In this document: positions 1 through 7,042 of the stretch, in pieces
Layout of the letters: every line of letters begins with the position of its first letter
How positions within the stretch are numbered: position 1 is the stretch's first letter
Origin: Sphingomonadaceae bacterium
GTDB taxonomy: Bacteria; Pseudomonadota; Alphaproteobacteria; Sphingomonadales; Sphingomonadaceae
Length of the DNA stretch: 10,154 nt
Assembly: GCA_013821585.1 (NCBI GenBank)
Contig: JACDGO010000048.1
Coordinates: 1-10,154, forward strand
Reading direction: 5' to 3'
Notes under the pieces: generated by a model
What the model saw: the letters and a program-made list of their open reading frames with translations, nothing else
The model's database searches: none
Told to the model about the DNA's origin: nothing
Position numbers and translations under genes: made by a program

Positions 1-1
1 G

Positions 2-1762
2 GGCCAGATCGCCATCGCGACGCCGGGCGAGGACGGCCAAATTCACGTTCTCTCTTCCACCCAGCATCCGAGCGAGGTTCAGCATCTCATCGCCAAGGTG
101 CTCGGACTGAACCATGCCGCCGTCACCGTCGAGGTGCGCCGGATGGGGGGCGGGTTCGGGGGAAAGGAGACCCAGCCCGCCTTGTTTGCGGCTGCCGTCG
201 CGCTGGTTGCGGCAAAGACGGGCCGCCCGGCCAAATGCCGCGCCGACCGTGACGACGATATGGTGATGACCGGCAAGCGCCACGACTTCAAGACTGATTA
301 CGATGTCGGGTTCGATGACGAAGGCCGGATCGAAGGTATTTGCATGGAACTCGCTTCGCGGTGCGGCGCCACTGTCGACCTGTCATCCGCGATCAATGAT
401 CGGGCGATGTTCCACGCCGACAATTGCTACTTCCTGCCCGCCGTCGAGATCGTCTCACATCGGCTGAAGACCAACACCGTCTCGAACACCGCCTTTCGCG
501 GTTTCGGCGGTCCACAGGGCATGATCCTGATCGAGCGAGTCATGGACGCGATCGCCGCGCATCTTGGTCGCGACCCGCTCGCCGTGCGCCAGGTGAACCT
601 CTACGGCGCGGGACGCGATGTCACACCCTACGACATGGTCGTCGAGGACAATGTCGCGCCCGAATTGATCGCCGAACTCGCGAACAGCAGCCGCTATGCC
701 GAGCGTCGCGCCGAGATCGCGACCTGGAACGCCGAGCACCGCGTCATCAAGAAGGGAATTGCGCTGACCCCGGTCAAGTTCGGGATCAGCTTCACCACTA
801 CCCACCTCAACCAGGCGGGCGCGCTGGTGCTGGTCTATGCCGACGGCTCGATCCAGCTCAACCATGGCGGCACCGAGATGGGCCAGGGGCTGTACGTCAA
901 GGTGGCGCAGGTCGTCGCCGACGTCTTCGCCGTGCCGATCGACGCCGTCAGGATCACCGCCACCCGCACCGACAAGGTGCCCAACACCTCGGCGACGGCA
1001 GCGTCGTCGGGTGCCGACCTGAACTGTATGGCGGCGTTCAATGCCGCGGAGACGATCCGTACCCGCCTTGCCAGTTTTGCCACCGAGCATTTCGGGGTCG
1101 CGGAAGAGGCAGTGCGGTTCACGCCCGACGGCGTGTTCGCCGGCACCGAGCTGGTGCCGTTCGCGCAGCTTTGCCGGCTCGCGCACATGGGGCGTGTGTC
1201 GCTGAGCGCCACCGGCTTCTATGCCACGCCTCGGATCGCCTATGACCGCGCAGCCCACAAGGGGCGACCATTTTACTATTTCGCCTATGGCGCAGCGGTG
1301 TCGGAGGTCGCGATCGACACGCTGACCGGCGAGCACAAAGTGCTGGCGGTCGATATCCTCCACGATGTCGGCCGCTCTCTCAATCCAGCGATCGATCTCG
1401 GCCAGATCGAGGGCGGCTTCATCCAGGGAATGGGCTGGCTCACGACCGAGGAACTGGTGTTCGACGCGGCCGGACGTCTGCTCACCCACGCGCCCTCGAC
1501 CTACAAGATCCCAACGGCGAGCGATCGGCCGGCGCGCATGGACATCCGGCTATGGGTCCCCGGGCGCAATGTCGAGCCGACGATCCATCGCTCCAAGGCG
1601 GTCGGCGAGCCGCCATTCATGCTGGCGATCTCGGTCTTTTCGGCGCTGACCGAGGCGGTTGCTGCGGCCACGCCCGGTAAGGGATTTCCGAAGCTGGACG
1701 CGCCAGCCACGCCCGAGCGGATCCTTGCCGCCATCGCTGAACTGCGGGGACGGTGTGACTGA
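2..1762 (+). CDS. xdhB: Xanthine dehydrogenase, molybdopterin-binding subunit (5'-truncated)
   Basis: This subunit oxidises hypoxanthine to xanthine and xanthine to urate at a molybdenum centre in the cytoplasm, passing electrons to the FeS/FAD subunit XdhA. The frame is open from base 2, so the 586 residues seen are the C-terminal three quarters of a protein usually near 770-790 residues. Family motifs in order, numbered from base 2: GGGFGGKE at codons 49-56 (molybdopterin contact), FRGFGGPQG with the substrate-binding Arg at codon 166, GTEMGQG with the active-site Glu at codon 292, a glycine-rich DLGQIEGGFIQGMGW block, and KAVGEPPF with the catalytic Glu at codon 536. All key residues are intact. 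The GTG at 98 is internal and not the start. xdhA would be expected just upstream, outside the window. The stop overlaps the next gene, xdhC, by 8 bases. Confidence 0.96.
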   Translation, partial: GQIAIATPGEDGQIHVLSSTQHPSEVQHLIAKVLGLNHAAVTVEVRRMGGGFGGKETQPALFAAAVALVAAKTGRPAKCRADRDDDMVMTGKRHDFKTDYDVGFDDEGRIEGICMELASRCGATVDLSSAINDRAMFHADNCYFLPAVEIVSHRLKTNTVSNTAFRGFGGPQGMILIERVMDAIAAHLGRDPLAVRQVNLYGAGRDVTPYDMVVEDNVAPELIAELANSSRYAERRAEIATWNAEHRVIKKGIALTPVKFGISFTTTHLNQAGALVLVYADGSIQLNHGGTEMGQGLYVKVAQVVADVFAVPIDAVRITATRTDKVPNTSATAASSGADLNCMAAFNAAETIRTRLASFATEHFGVAEEAVRFTPDGVFAGTELVPFAQLCRLAHMGRVSLSATGFYATPRIAYDRAAHKGRPFYYFAYGAAVSEVAIDTLTGEHKVLAVDILHDVGRSLNPAIDLGQIEGGFIQGMGWLTTEELVFDAAGRLLTHAPSTYKIPTASDRPARMDIRLWVPGRNVEPTIHRSKAVGEPPFMLAISVFSALTEAVAAATPGKGFPKLDAPATPERILAAIAELRGRCD

Positions 1763-2696
1763 GTGGGTCCATGGTCTCCGCGCGGCGCTCGGCCTCGAAC
1801 CGGTCGCGATGGTCACCGTCCTCGCCACCGAAGGATCGGCGCCGCGCGGCGCCGGCACGCGCATGCTCGTTACGGGCGGCGATCAGCATGGGACGATCGG
1901 CGGCGGGCGTCTGGAACTGCAGGCCTGCGAACAGGCCCGCATGATCCTCGGCAGACCGGCCGGCACGTGGCGGATCCAGGACTATCCGCTGGGTCCGCTG
2001 CTCGGCCAATGCTGCGGCGGCCGGGTCCGGCTGCTGGTCGAGCATGTCGATGCCGGTGACGCCGCTTGGCTCTGTGAGGTGGCGACCGGCCGCATGCTGA
2101 GTTCTCGCCTCGAGCACGGCCGGGTCTCGCGATCGATCGACGATAAGGCGACGCTGGCGATAATCGCCGCGCACGGTGAGCGGCCTGGAGCCGGCACGGT
2201 GATCGTCGACCGCATCGGTGAGCGGCGGCGCGCGCTGTATCTGTTTGGCGCCGGTCATGTCGGACGGGCGATCGCGAATGCGGTAACGCCGCTGCCGTTC
2301 ACCTTGGCTTGGTTTGACTCTCGCGAGGATCATGCGGCGCTTGCCGGCGCCGTGCATGTCCCGGTCGACGATCTCGCCGGCTGCATCGACGATGTACCCA
2401 CGGAGGCGGCAATCCTCATTCTCACCCACGATCATGCGCTCGACTATGCGCTAACCGCGGCGTCGTTGCAGAGCGCGGCGAGCTTCGTCGGCCTGATCGG
2501 CTCGGCGACCAAGCGCGCCCGCTTCCTGTCGCGACTGGCACGCGACGGCATCGATGCAGCGCGGCTGACCTGCCCGATCGGCCTGCCGGGGGTCACGGGC
2601 AAGGAACCCGAGGTGATAGCCGTCGCCACCGCCGCTCAATTGCTGGCACTGCGCCAGCCAGCTGTCGCAAAGCCGGATACAGGAGTCCTTTCATGA
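1755..2696 (+). CDS. xdhC: Xanthine dehydrogenase accessory protein XdhC
   Basis: XdhC binds molybdenum cofactor, supports its sulfuration and delivers it to the XdhB subunit; it is not part of the mature enzyme. The GTG at 1755 is chosen as start because it overlaps the xdhB stop by 8 bases, has GGGGA at 1746-1750, and gives a 313-residue protein of normal family length. The same frame is open further upstream, but only inside xdhB. The N-terminal XdhC/CoxI domain shows VLATEGSAPRGAGTRM (about 23-37), GTIGGGRLE (46-54) and GQCCGG (84-89), whose cysteines are conserved in the family. The C-terminal Rossmann-like domain has LFGAGHVG (163-170), FVGLIGSATKR (244-254) and GLPGVTGKEPEVIAVA (276-291). 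The stop overlaps the start of the deaminase gene as ATGA. Placement directly after xdhB is the usual arrangement. Confidence 0.94.
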   Translation: MTEWVHGLRAALGLEPVAMVTVLATEGSAPRGAGTRMLVTGGDQHGTIGGGRLELQACEQARMILGRPAGTWRIQDYPLGPLLGQCCGGRVRLLVEHVDAGDAAWLCEVATGRMLSSRLEHGRVSRSIDDKATLAIIAAHGERPGAGTVIVDRIGERRRALYLFGAGHVGRAIANAVTPLPFTLAWFDSREDHAALAGAVHVPVDDLAGCIDDVPTEAAILILTHDHALDYALTAASLQSAASFVGLIGSATKRARFLSRLARDGIDAARLTCPIGLPGVTGKEPEVIAVATAAQLLALRQPAVAKPDTGVLS

Positions 2697-3715
2697 CCGA
2701 TCTCGACACGTTCATCGCCGGCCTGCCCAAGGCCGAGCTTCACCTGCACATCGAGGGCAGCCTGGAACCCGAGCTGATGTTCGCGCTGGCCGCGCGCAAC
2801 AAGGTCGCGATCCCCTTCAGGAGCGTGGAGGAGGTACGCGCCGCCTATTCCTTCACCAACCTGCAAGATTTCCTGGACATCTATTACGCCGGCGCCGACG
2901 TGCTGCGGACGGAAGAGGATTTCCGCGACCTAACAGTCGCCTATTTCGATCGCGCGGCGGCCGATGCGGTGCGCCATGCCGAGATCTTCTTCGATCCTCA
3001 GACTCACACCGATCGCGGCATCCCCTTCGGAGTCGCTGCCGGCGGCATCCTTGCCGGGATGCAGGCAGCAAAGGCGAAGCATGGCATCAGCGCCAAGCTG
3101 ATCCTCTGCTTCCTGCGCCATCTCGACGAAGACGCCGCCTTCGCGACGCTGCGCGCGGCCGAGCCGTGGCTCGACCGCATCGTCGGCGTCGGTCTGGACT
3201 CATCGGAGAGAGGCCACCCGCCCGCCAAGTTTGAGCGGGTGTTCGCCGCTGCGGCCGGCATGGGGCTGAAACTGGTCGCGCATGCCGGCGAGGAGGGGCC
3301 GCCCGCCTATGTGGAAGAGGCGCTGGATCTGCTCCACATCGATCGGCTCGATCACGGCAACCGCTCGCTAGAGGATCCGTTGCTCGTCACGCGGCTGGCG
3401 CGGTCCGGCATGACGCTGACCGTCTGCCCACTTTCGAACCTCAAGCTGTGCGTCGTCAGCGAAATGGCCGACCACCCGATCGAGCGGATGTTGCGTCTCG
3501 GCCTGCGCGCGACGATTAACTCCGACGATCCCGCCTATTTCGGGGGATACGTCAATGCGAACTACCGCGCGATCGCCGCGCACGGCCAGCTCGACCATGT
3601 CGACTTCGTCACGCTCGCCCGCAACAGCTTCCTTGGTTCGTTCCTGCCGGTCGAGGACGTCGCGGCGCAGCTGGCCGCGATCGACGCCTATGTCGGCCTG
3701 CCCGTCCATGGGTAA
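2693..3715 (+). CDS. add: Adenine deaminase-like member of the adenosine deaminase family
   Basis: This 340-residue cytoplasmic zinc amidohydrolase hydrolyses an amino group from adenine or adenosine. Metal and catalytic residues are complete: H17 and H19 in HLHIEGSL, H197 and E200 in HAGEEG, H221 in LDHG, and D278-D279 in NSDDPAYFGGY. Several stretches match the adenine deaminase branch (Pseudomonas PA0148 and yeast Aah1 type) rather than true adenosine deaminase: GLDSSERGHPPAKF (167-180), TVCPLSNLKL (243-252) and SDDPAYFGGY (277-286). Automatic annotation usually says adenosine deaminase, symbol add. The start has AGGAG at 2681-2685, 7 bases upstream, and overlaps xdhC by 4 bases. Adenine deamination gives hypoxanthine, the substrate of the xanthine dehydrogenase encoded just upstream, which fits the adenine reading. 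Family membership is certain; the substrate choice rests on motifs recalled from the family and on context. Confidence 0.93.
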   Translation: MTDLDTFIAGLPKAELHLHIEGSLEPELMFALAARNKVAIPFRSVEEVRAAYSFTNLQDFLDIYYAGADVLRTEEDFRDLTVAYFDRAAADAVRHAEIFFDPQTHTDRGIPFGVAAGGILAGMQAAKAKHGISAKLILCFLRHLDEDAAFATLRAAEPWLDRIVGVGLDSSERGHPPAKFERVFAAAAGMGLKLVAHAGEEGPPAYVEEALDLLHIDRLDHGNRSLEDPLLVTRLARSGMTLTVCPLSNLKLCVVSEMADHPIERMLRLGLRATINSDDPAYFGGYVNANYRAIAAHGQLDHVDFVTLARNSFLGSFLPVEDVAAQLAAIDAYVGLPVHG

Positions 3716-4691
3716 GGCGATCCACGCAGCCGTCGATCCCTACGTCCTGCTCCTGCTGGGAACCGTCGTCATCGCGTCGCTGCTGCCGTGCGGCGGCACA
3801 ACGGCGGTCGCCTTTCATATGCTCGCGACGGCGGCGATCACATTGCTCTTCTTCCTGCATGGCGCCAAGCTGGCGCGCAGTGCGATCGTCGCTGGCTTCC
3901 TGCACTGGAGGCTCCACGCGGTCGTGCTCGCGGTGACGTTCGTCCTCTTTCCGCTGCTCGGGCTTGCGTTCAGCCGCGTGCCGGGCCTTGCGCCGCCGGT
4001 CGCGGCAGGCCTGCTGTTCCTCACGCTCCTACCCTCAACCGTACAATCGTCGATCGCGTTCACGTCGATCGCGGGCGGCAACGTTTCTGCCGCGGTGTGC
4101 AGCGCGTCCTTCTCGAACCTTGCCGGCATCGTCGTGACGCCGATTCTGGTCGCGACGTTAATGGGCGCGGCGGCCCGATCCTCCGGTGCATTCGCCTCGG
4201 CGGAGGGGATCGCGTTGCAACTGCTGCTGCCCTTCGTCCTGGGTCATCTGCTGCGGCCGTTGATCGGCGGGTTCGTTTCCCGTCACAAGACGCTGGTTAC
4301 CACGGTCGATCGCGGTTCGATCCTGCTGGTCGTCTATACCGCGTTCAGCGCCGCAGTCGTTGAGGGTTTCTGGCGATCGACTTCCATCGCCGACCTGCTC
4401 GTCATCATTGCCCTGTGTTCCGCCATCCTCGCGATCGTGCTGGTGGCGACCGATCTGGTGGGCGCGCTGTTCGGGTTCGCGCTAGAGGATCGTATCGTCT
4501 TACGATTTTGCGGGTCGAAGAAAAGTCTGGCGTCAGGCGTACCAATGGCGGGCGTGCTCTTTCCCGCTGCGCTGGTCGGTCCGATCATCCTGCCATTGAT
4601 GATTTTTCATCAGATCCAGCTCATTGTCTGCGCCATTTTAGCACGTCGGTATGCAGATCGTTCAGCAGCGGTCGCGTGCTTGCCGGAGTGA
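3708..4691 (+). CDS. SBF-like (bile acid:sodium symporter family) transporter
   Basis: This is a polytopic inner-membrane protein of 327 residues with about nine or ten hydrophobic segments, typical of the SBF-like branch (YfeH type) of the bile acid/sodium symporter superfamily. Recognisable blocks are DPYVLLLLGTVVIASLLP near the N-terminus, LPSTVQSSIAFTSIAGGN (108-125) with SASFSNLAG (132-140) as the likely substrate or ion crossover region, and FCGSKKSLASGVPMAGVLFP (267-286). The ATG at 3708 overlaps the end of the deaminase gene by 8 bases. No convincing ribosome binding site precedes it, so it probably depends on translational coupling. Despite the family name, bacterial members of this branch rarely have a known substrate. 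Its position as the last gene of a purine-degradation operon suggests transport of a purine or an anionic product such as urate, which is inference only. Confidence 0.88.
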   Translation: MGKAIHAAVDPYVLLLLGTVVIASLLPCGGTTAVAFHMLATAAITLLFFLHGAKLARSAIVAGFLHWRLHAVVLAVTFVLFPLLGLAFSRVPGLAPPVAAGLLFLTLLPSTVQSSIAFTSIAGGNVSAAVCSASFSNLAGIVVTPILVATLMGAAARSSGAFASAEGIALQLLLPFVLGHLLRPLIGGFVSRHKTLVTTVDRGSILLVVYTAFSAAVVEGFWRSTSIADLLVIIALCSAILAIVLVATDLVGALFGFALEDRIVLRFCGSKKSLASGVPMAGVLFPAALVGPIILPLMIFHQIQLIVCAILARRYADRSAAVACLPE

Positions 4692-5006
4692 CCCCGGGCT
4701 TTCACCAAGCGGTGAACCGAGGCCATGGGTACGTTGCCTGCGCCGCTAGACTTGCTCCGGGAAAGGTAAAACGGCATCATCACACTTCTCTGGAGCAGCC
4801 GCATGGTGGATATAGCCTTTTTAGCCAAGTGATAGACACGCGCGAGTTGGCTATTATGATCGAATAACGGCTTGTGGGCACTATCGTCAGCCGAGGGTTG
4901 TTAAAAGTTAAAACTCGTCGAACAGGAAGATGTAGGTGCAGTTGTATACATTGTCATAACCGCTCTCTTCGATAGGGGCACTCGTCGGTCTCGTAAGTAG
5001 AGCATA
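4692..5006. other. AT-richer intergenic region with no recognised gene
   Basis: About 315 bases separate the transporter stop from the first possible start of the acid phosphatase. The stretch from about 4800 to 5030 is clearly richer in A and T than the flanking genes. It holds the small hairpin at 4701-4716, an inverted repeat TAGCCAA / TTGGCTA (4822-4828 and 4847-4853, 18-base spacer), two tandem copies of GTTAAAA (4900-4913), and a minus-strand open frame ending at 4908. I see no RNA gene, no convincing sigma-70 promoter and no confident protein. The acid phosphatase promoter presumably lies here. Confidence 0.6.
4701..4716 (+). other. Small hairpin after the transporter gene
   Basis: TTCACC-AAGC-GGTGAA forms a perfect 6-bp stem with a 4-base loop, 9 bases after the transporter stop. 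No run of T follows, so it is not a classical intrinsic terminator. It could protect the operon's 3' end or aid Rho-dependent ending, or be chance. Confidence 0.3.
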
Positions 5007-5930
5007 TTGGATTATCGTATGCAGTTTGAAAGAAGACCAGAAGTCGGCGCGCTCACCCGGCTAAGCCGAGCGCGGGCAAAGCAGGCGGTCAGATCAGGTG
5101 CGCAAGGCACTGGAAGTGTGCGGTTATGTGTTACTCGAACGTTCGCGATGTTTTGCATCGGCTTGCCGGGACAGTATCCGGCTCTGGCGGCTTCGAACCC
5201 CGGTTACCTGGCAGATCGTAGCATCGAAGCAGATTTGGGCTACAGGTTGCCGCCGGCTCCGGACAACAAGTCTGACGTCGGCCTGCTTGATCTTACAGAG
5301 GTCAGATTGGCGCAAACCAACGATTCGACGGTATACGAGGAAGCTTATCGCGATGCCGGAGCCTATGCATCCGACCAGCTAATGAGTCGTTTCAGCGCAG
5401 CGGCTGGCACTAACCTGTCTCCCGCCGCTAGCCCGATCCTCGCTCATATACTCAAGCGCGTGCTGAACGACACCAGCGGCTATGTCACTATGGCGAAAGT
5501 CAATAATCCTCGTGACCGGCCCTATGTAGAGGACATCCATATCGTGCCGTGCTCAACCGACTATCTGCGCGCGACTGATCATCAGTCCTACCCCTCAGGC
5601 CACGCGGCTAACGGCTATGCTGCGGCGCTTGTTCTCGCCGAGGCCATCCCGGTTCGGGCTTCGGCATTGCTGGCGCGGGGTGTTCGCTACGGCGACAATC
5701 GCATCGTGTGCGGTGTTCATCATCCCTCGGATGTCGAGCAGGGCAGACTTCTTGCAATCGCCATCTACCGCAAATTACGGGAAGACCGGGCGTTCCGGGA
5801 GGATGTCGCCTGCGCACATCAGGAATTTGAACGATCGGTAGCAGGATCGACGCCCAAGGCGCCTTTCAGCAAAGCTTGTGCTGACCTCGGCTCCCGATAT
5901 CGTGCCGAGTTGTCCTCCACTTCGAACTGA
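5007..5930 (+). CDS. Class A nonspecific acid phosphatase (PAP2 superfamily)
   Basis: Enzymes of this family (PhoC/PhoN type) remove phosphate from a broad range of monoesters, including nucleotides, usually in the periplasm. The three-part PAP2 active site is complete, counted from TTG 5007: K164-x6-RP (KVNNPRDRP), SYPSGHA with H199, and R232-x5-H238-x3-D242 (RIVCGVHHPSD). The SYPSGH context is typical of class A. The N-terminus is uncertain: TTG 5007 gives 307 residues with an arginine-rich leader unlike a signal peptide. ATG 5019, GTG 5118 and ATG 5148 are also in frame, and the last two would put a short hydrophobic stretch ending ALAA (about residues 48-62) at the front as a weak export signal. 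None has a strong ribosome binding site. I favour a start at or after 5118. The gene stands alone between the purine operon and a convergent kinase gene. Confidence 0.85.
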   Translation: MDYRMQFERRPEVGALTRLSRARAKQAVRSGAQGTGSVRLCVTRTFAMFCIGLPGQYPALAASNPGYLADRSIEADLGYRLPPAPDNKSDVGLLDLTEVRLAQTNDSTVYEEAYRDAGAYASDQLMSRFSAAAGTNLSPAASPILAHILKRVLNDTSGYVTMAKVNNPRDRPYVEDIHIVPCSTDYLRATDHQSYPSGHAANGYAAALVLAEAIPVRASALLARGVRYGDNRIVCGVHHPSDVEQGRLLAIAIYRKLREDRAFREDVACAHQEFERSVAGSTPKAPFSKACADLGSRYRAELSSTSN

Positions 5931-5961
5931 TCGCCGATGGAATGCGCCGATATATTAGGCA

Positions 5962-5996
5962 GGCAGCGGCTTGGTCGTACCCATCGGAGCGCTGCC
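5962..5996. other. Stem-loop downstream of the acid phosphatase
   Basis: GGCAGCG (5962-5968) and CGCTGCC (5990-5996) are perfect inverted repeats with a 21-base loop, starting 32 bases after the acid phosphatase stop. There is no T-tract, so termination by this structure alone is unlikely. It lies between converging genes, where a bidirectional transcript end is expected. Confidence 0.3.
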
Positions 5997-6020
5997 GCCG
6001 ATACAACGCGTCGTTATGCT

Positions 6021-6044
6021 GAAGAGAGGAAGAGAGGAAGAGAG
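6021..6044. repeat. Perfect 8-bp tandem repeat, three copies
   Basis: GAAGAGAG occurs three times in a row without change, followed by GAGGGG. It lies just beyond the kinase stop codon (kinase on the minus strand). Read in the kinase transcript, it is a pyrimidine tract rich in C and U and almost free of G, which resembles a Rho loading site. Confidence 0.85.
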
Positions 6045-6060
6045 GAGGGGTATCTGTATA

Positions 6061-6921
6061 TTACTCGCTCGGCGCCATACCGATACGAGATGCAAGAAAC
6101 CGGTGAACCTGATCGACACCGTTCTTCGCGGCCACTGCGGGCGTGGTTCCCTGGATGAGCATAGCCGCCAGGGTCGCGCCCGCAAAGGTATCTCCAGCAC
6201 CAGTCGCATCGTCTATATCGAGCGGCGTTGCGGGAATGAACCATTGATCATTCCCTCTGCGCGTTTGAACACCCGCAGCGCCGCGGGTTTCAAATACAGC
6301 CGTGTGAGGCTTAACCCGGTCGAGAAAGGGTTCGACCAGATGCCGTTCCGAACTGTTGTAGAAGATGAAGTCGGCACGTTCGGCTAGCGATCGACAAAGA
6401 TCCAGTGGAAAGCACGATGGATCGTTCTTCGCGATCCAAGCAACCTGCTGACTCGTTTTCAGGCTTTTCAAGGTTCGCTCGATCAGCCTCGCCTCGGCTG
6501 CGGCTATGATGACGAGGTCGGCCGCGTCAACGATCTCTGCCTGTTCCGAAGACAAGGTTTGCGCTGCCGCCGTGCCGATATCGAGCAGGCAGGTATAGCG
6601 GCCATCGTCATGGTAGATCAGGAAGCAGCACGTGGTTTTGCCGCCCTTGACCTCGAATACGCCATCCAAAGCGATGCCGGCCGCTTCGCAAGCTTTATTG
6701 TAAGCGACCCCGTGGGCATCATCGCCGATCGATACGATGGGCGAGACGGCATGACCGGCGTCATGCAGCCGTCGCGCGGCATAGAGCGCTGCACCGCCCG
6801 CACGGGGCCAGTCGCTCGATAGCGCATTTGCTAAGACGGTTCCCGGGCCGACAATAGGGCGCTCGGTCGTGAGGACGTAATCAAGTGTTGCGAAACCGAT
6901 GATGGCGACGTTGGCGTTCAC
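6061..6921 (-). CDS. PfkB-family sugar/nucleoside kinase
   Basis: This is a cytoplasmic kinase of the ribokinase/PfkB family, which phosphorylates sugars, nucleosides or vitamin-like alcohols with ATP. The C-terminal signature DDATGAGDTFAG is intact, with the catalytic base at D244 of the GAGD motif. The N-terminal half has GFATLDYV (9-16, substrate-side Asp) and RAGGAALYAARRL, the di-glycine lid region. GTG at 6921 is chosen because AGGGGT (6928-6933) sits 7 bases upstream and the first residues then run straight into the first beta strand (NVAIIGF). This gives 286 residues, normal for the family. The longer frame to 7020 would add an unrelated polar leader. The start overlaps the stop of a short upstream ORF by four bases. 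The gene diverges from a TonB-dependent receptor across a shared palindrome, which suggests joint control. The substrate cannot be read from the sequence. Confidence 0.9.
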   Translation of the reverse strand: MNANVAIIGFATLDYVLTTERPIVGPGTVLANALSSDWPRAGGAALYAARRLHDAGHAVSPIVSIGDDAHGVAYNKACEAAGIALDGVFEVKGGKTTCCFLIYHDDGRYTCLLDIGTAAAQTLSSEQAEIVDAADLVIIAAAEARLIERTLKSLKTSQQVAWIAKNDPSCFPLDLCRSLAERADFIFYNSSERHLVEPFLDRVKPHTAVFETRGAAGVQTRRGNDQWFIPATPLDIDDATGAGDTFAGATLAAMLIQGTTPAVAAKNGVDQVHRFLASRIGMAPSE

Positions 6922-7001
6922 TTGGCCACCCCTGTCGAACGGTCCACTGGAATGGATGCCGACGACGAAATCGGGGGGATTGTCACGTCTACAATCGACA
7001 T
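6918..7001 (-). CDS. Possible 27-residue leader ORF upstream of the kinase
   Basis: ATG at 7001 opens a 27-codon frame that ends in TGA at 6918-6920, overlapping the kinase GTG as GTGA. It has the better ribosome binding site of the two: AGAGGAA (7007-7013) about six bases before the ATG. The peptide begins MSIVDVTIPP, is rich in Ser, Ile, Val and Pro, and ends GVAK; it has no membrane segment and no family I recognise. If the predicted kinase promoter is right, this is the first ORF on the transcript and could control kinase translation by coupling. A short open frame of this length can also occur by chance. Confidence 0.4.
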   Translation of the reverse strand: MSIVDVTIPPISSSASIPVDRSTGVAK

Positions 7002-7012
7002 GGAAATTCCTC

Positions 7013-7042
7013 TTGCGCAACGTAGCGAGTGAAGGATATGAA
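7013..7042 (+). promoter_or_regulatory. Putative promoter of the TonB-dependent receptor
   Basis: TTGCGC (7013-7018) and TATGAA (7037-7042) are separated by 18 bases, each a partial match to sigma-70 elements. The palindrome at 7051-7062 would then lie across the transcription start, a usual place for repression. The match is modest. Confidence 0.3.

Larger units (their letters stand above)
1755..3715 (+). other. Overlapping gene junctions of a purine-degradation operon
   Basis: Three successive stop/start overlaps join four plus-strand genes: 1755-1762 (xdhB/xdhC, 8 bases), 2693-2696 (xdhC/deaminase, ATGA) and 3708-3715 (deaminase/transporter, 8 bases). There is no room for internal promoters or terminators outside coding sequence, so the genes are almost certainly co-transcribed. 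The operon start lies upstream of the window. Confidence 0.88.

Noticed and set aside
98..100. GTG as start of the xanthine dehydrogenase gene
   Set aside because: The frame is open to base 2 and the upstream residues (SSTQHPSEVQH region) are family-conserved, so the gene is simply cut by the window edge.
455..1489. Long minus-strand frame of 344 codons inside xdhB
   Set aside because: It is antisense to a fully motif-supported xdhB frame, rich in Arg, Gly and His as expected from high-GC shadow reading, and shows no family motif.
1617..2435. Minus-strand frame of 272 codons over the xdhB/xdhC junction
   Set aside because: It is a shadow of xdhC with biased composition and no recognisable domain.
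4415..4867. Plus-strand frame extending past the transporter into the gap
   Set aside because: Most of it overlaps the transporter in another frame, its composition is shadow-like, and the tail beyond 4691 resembles no protein I know.
4951..4968. Possible Pho box ahead of the acid phosphatase (TTGTCATAA)
   Set aside because: The first half matches the PhoB repeat well, but the second half, at the required 11-base spacing, does not match. One half-site is weak evidence.
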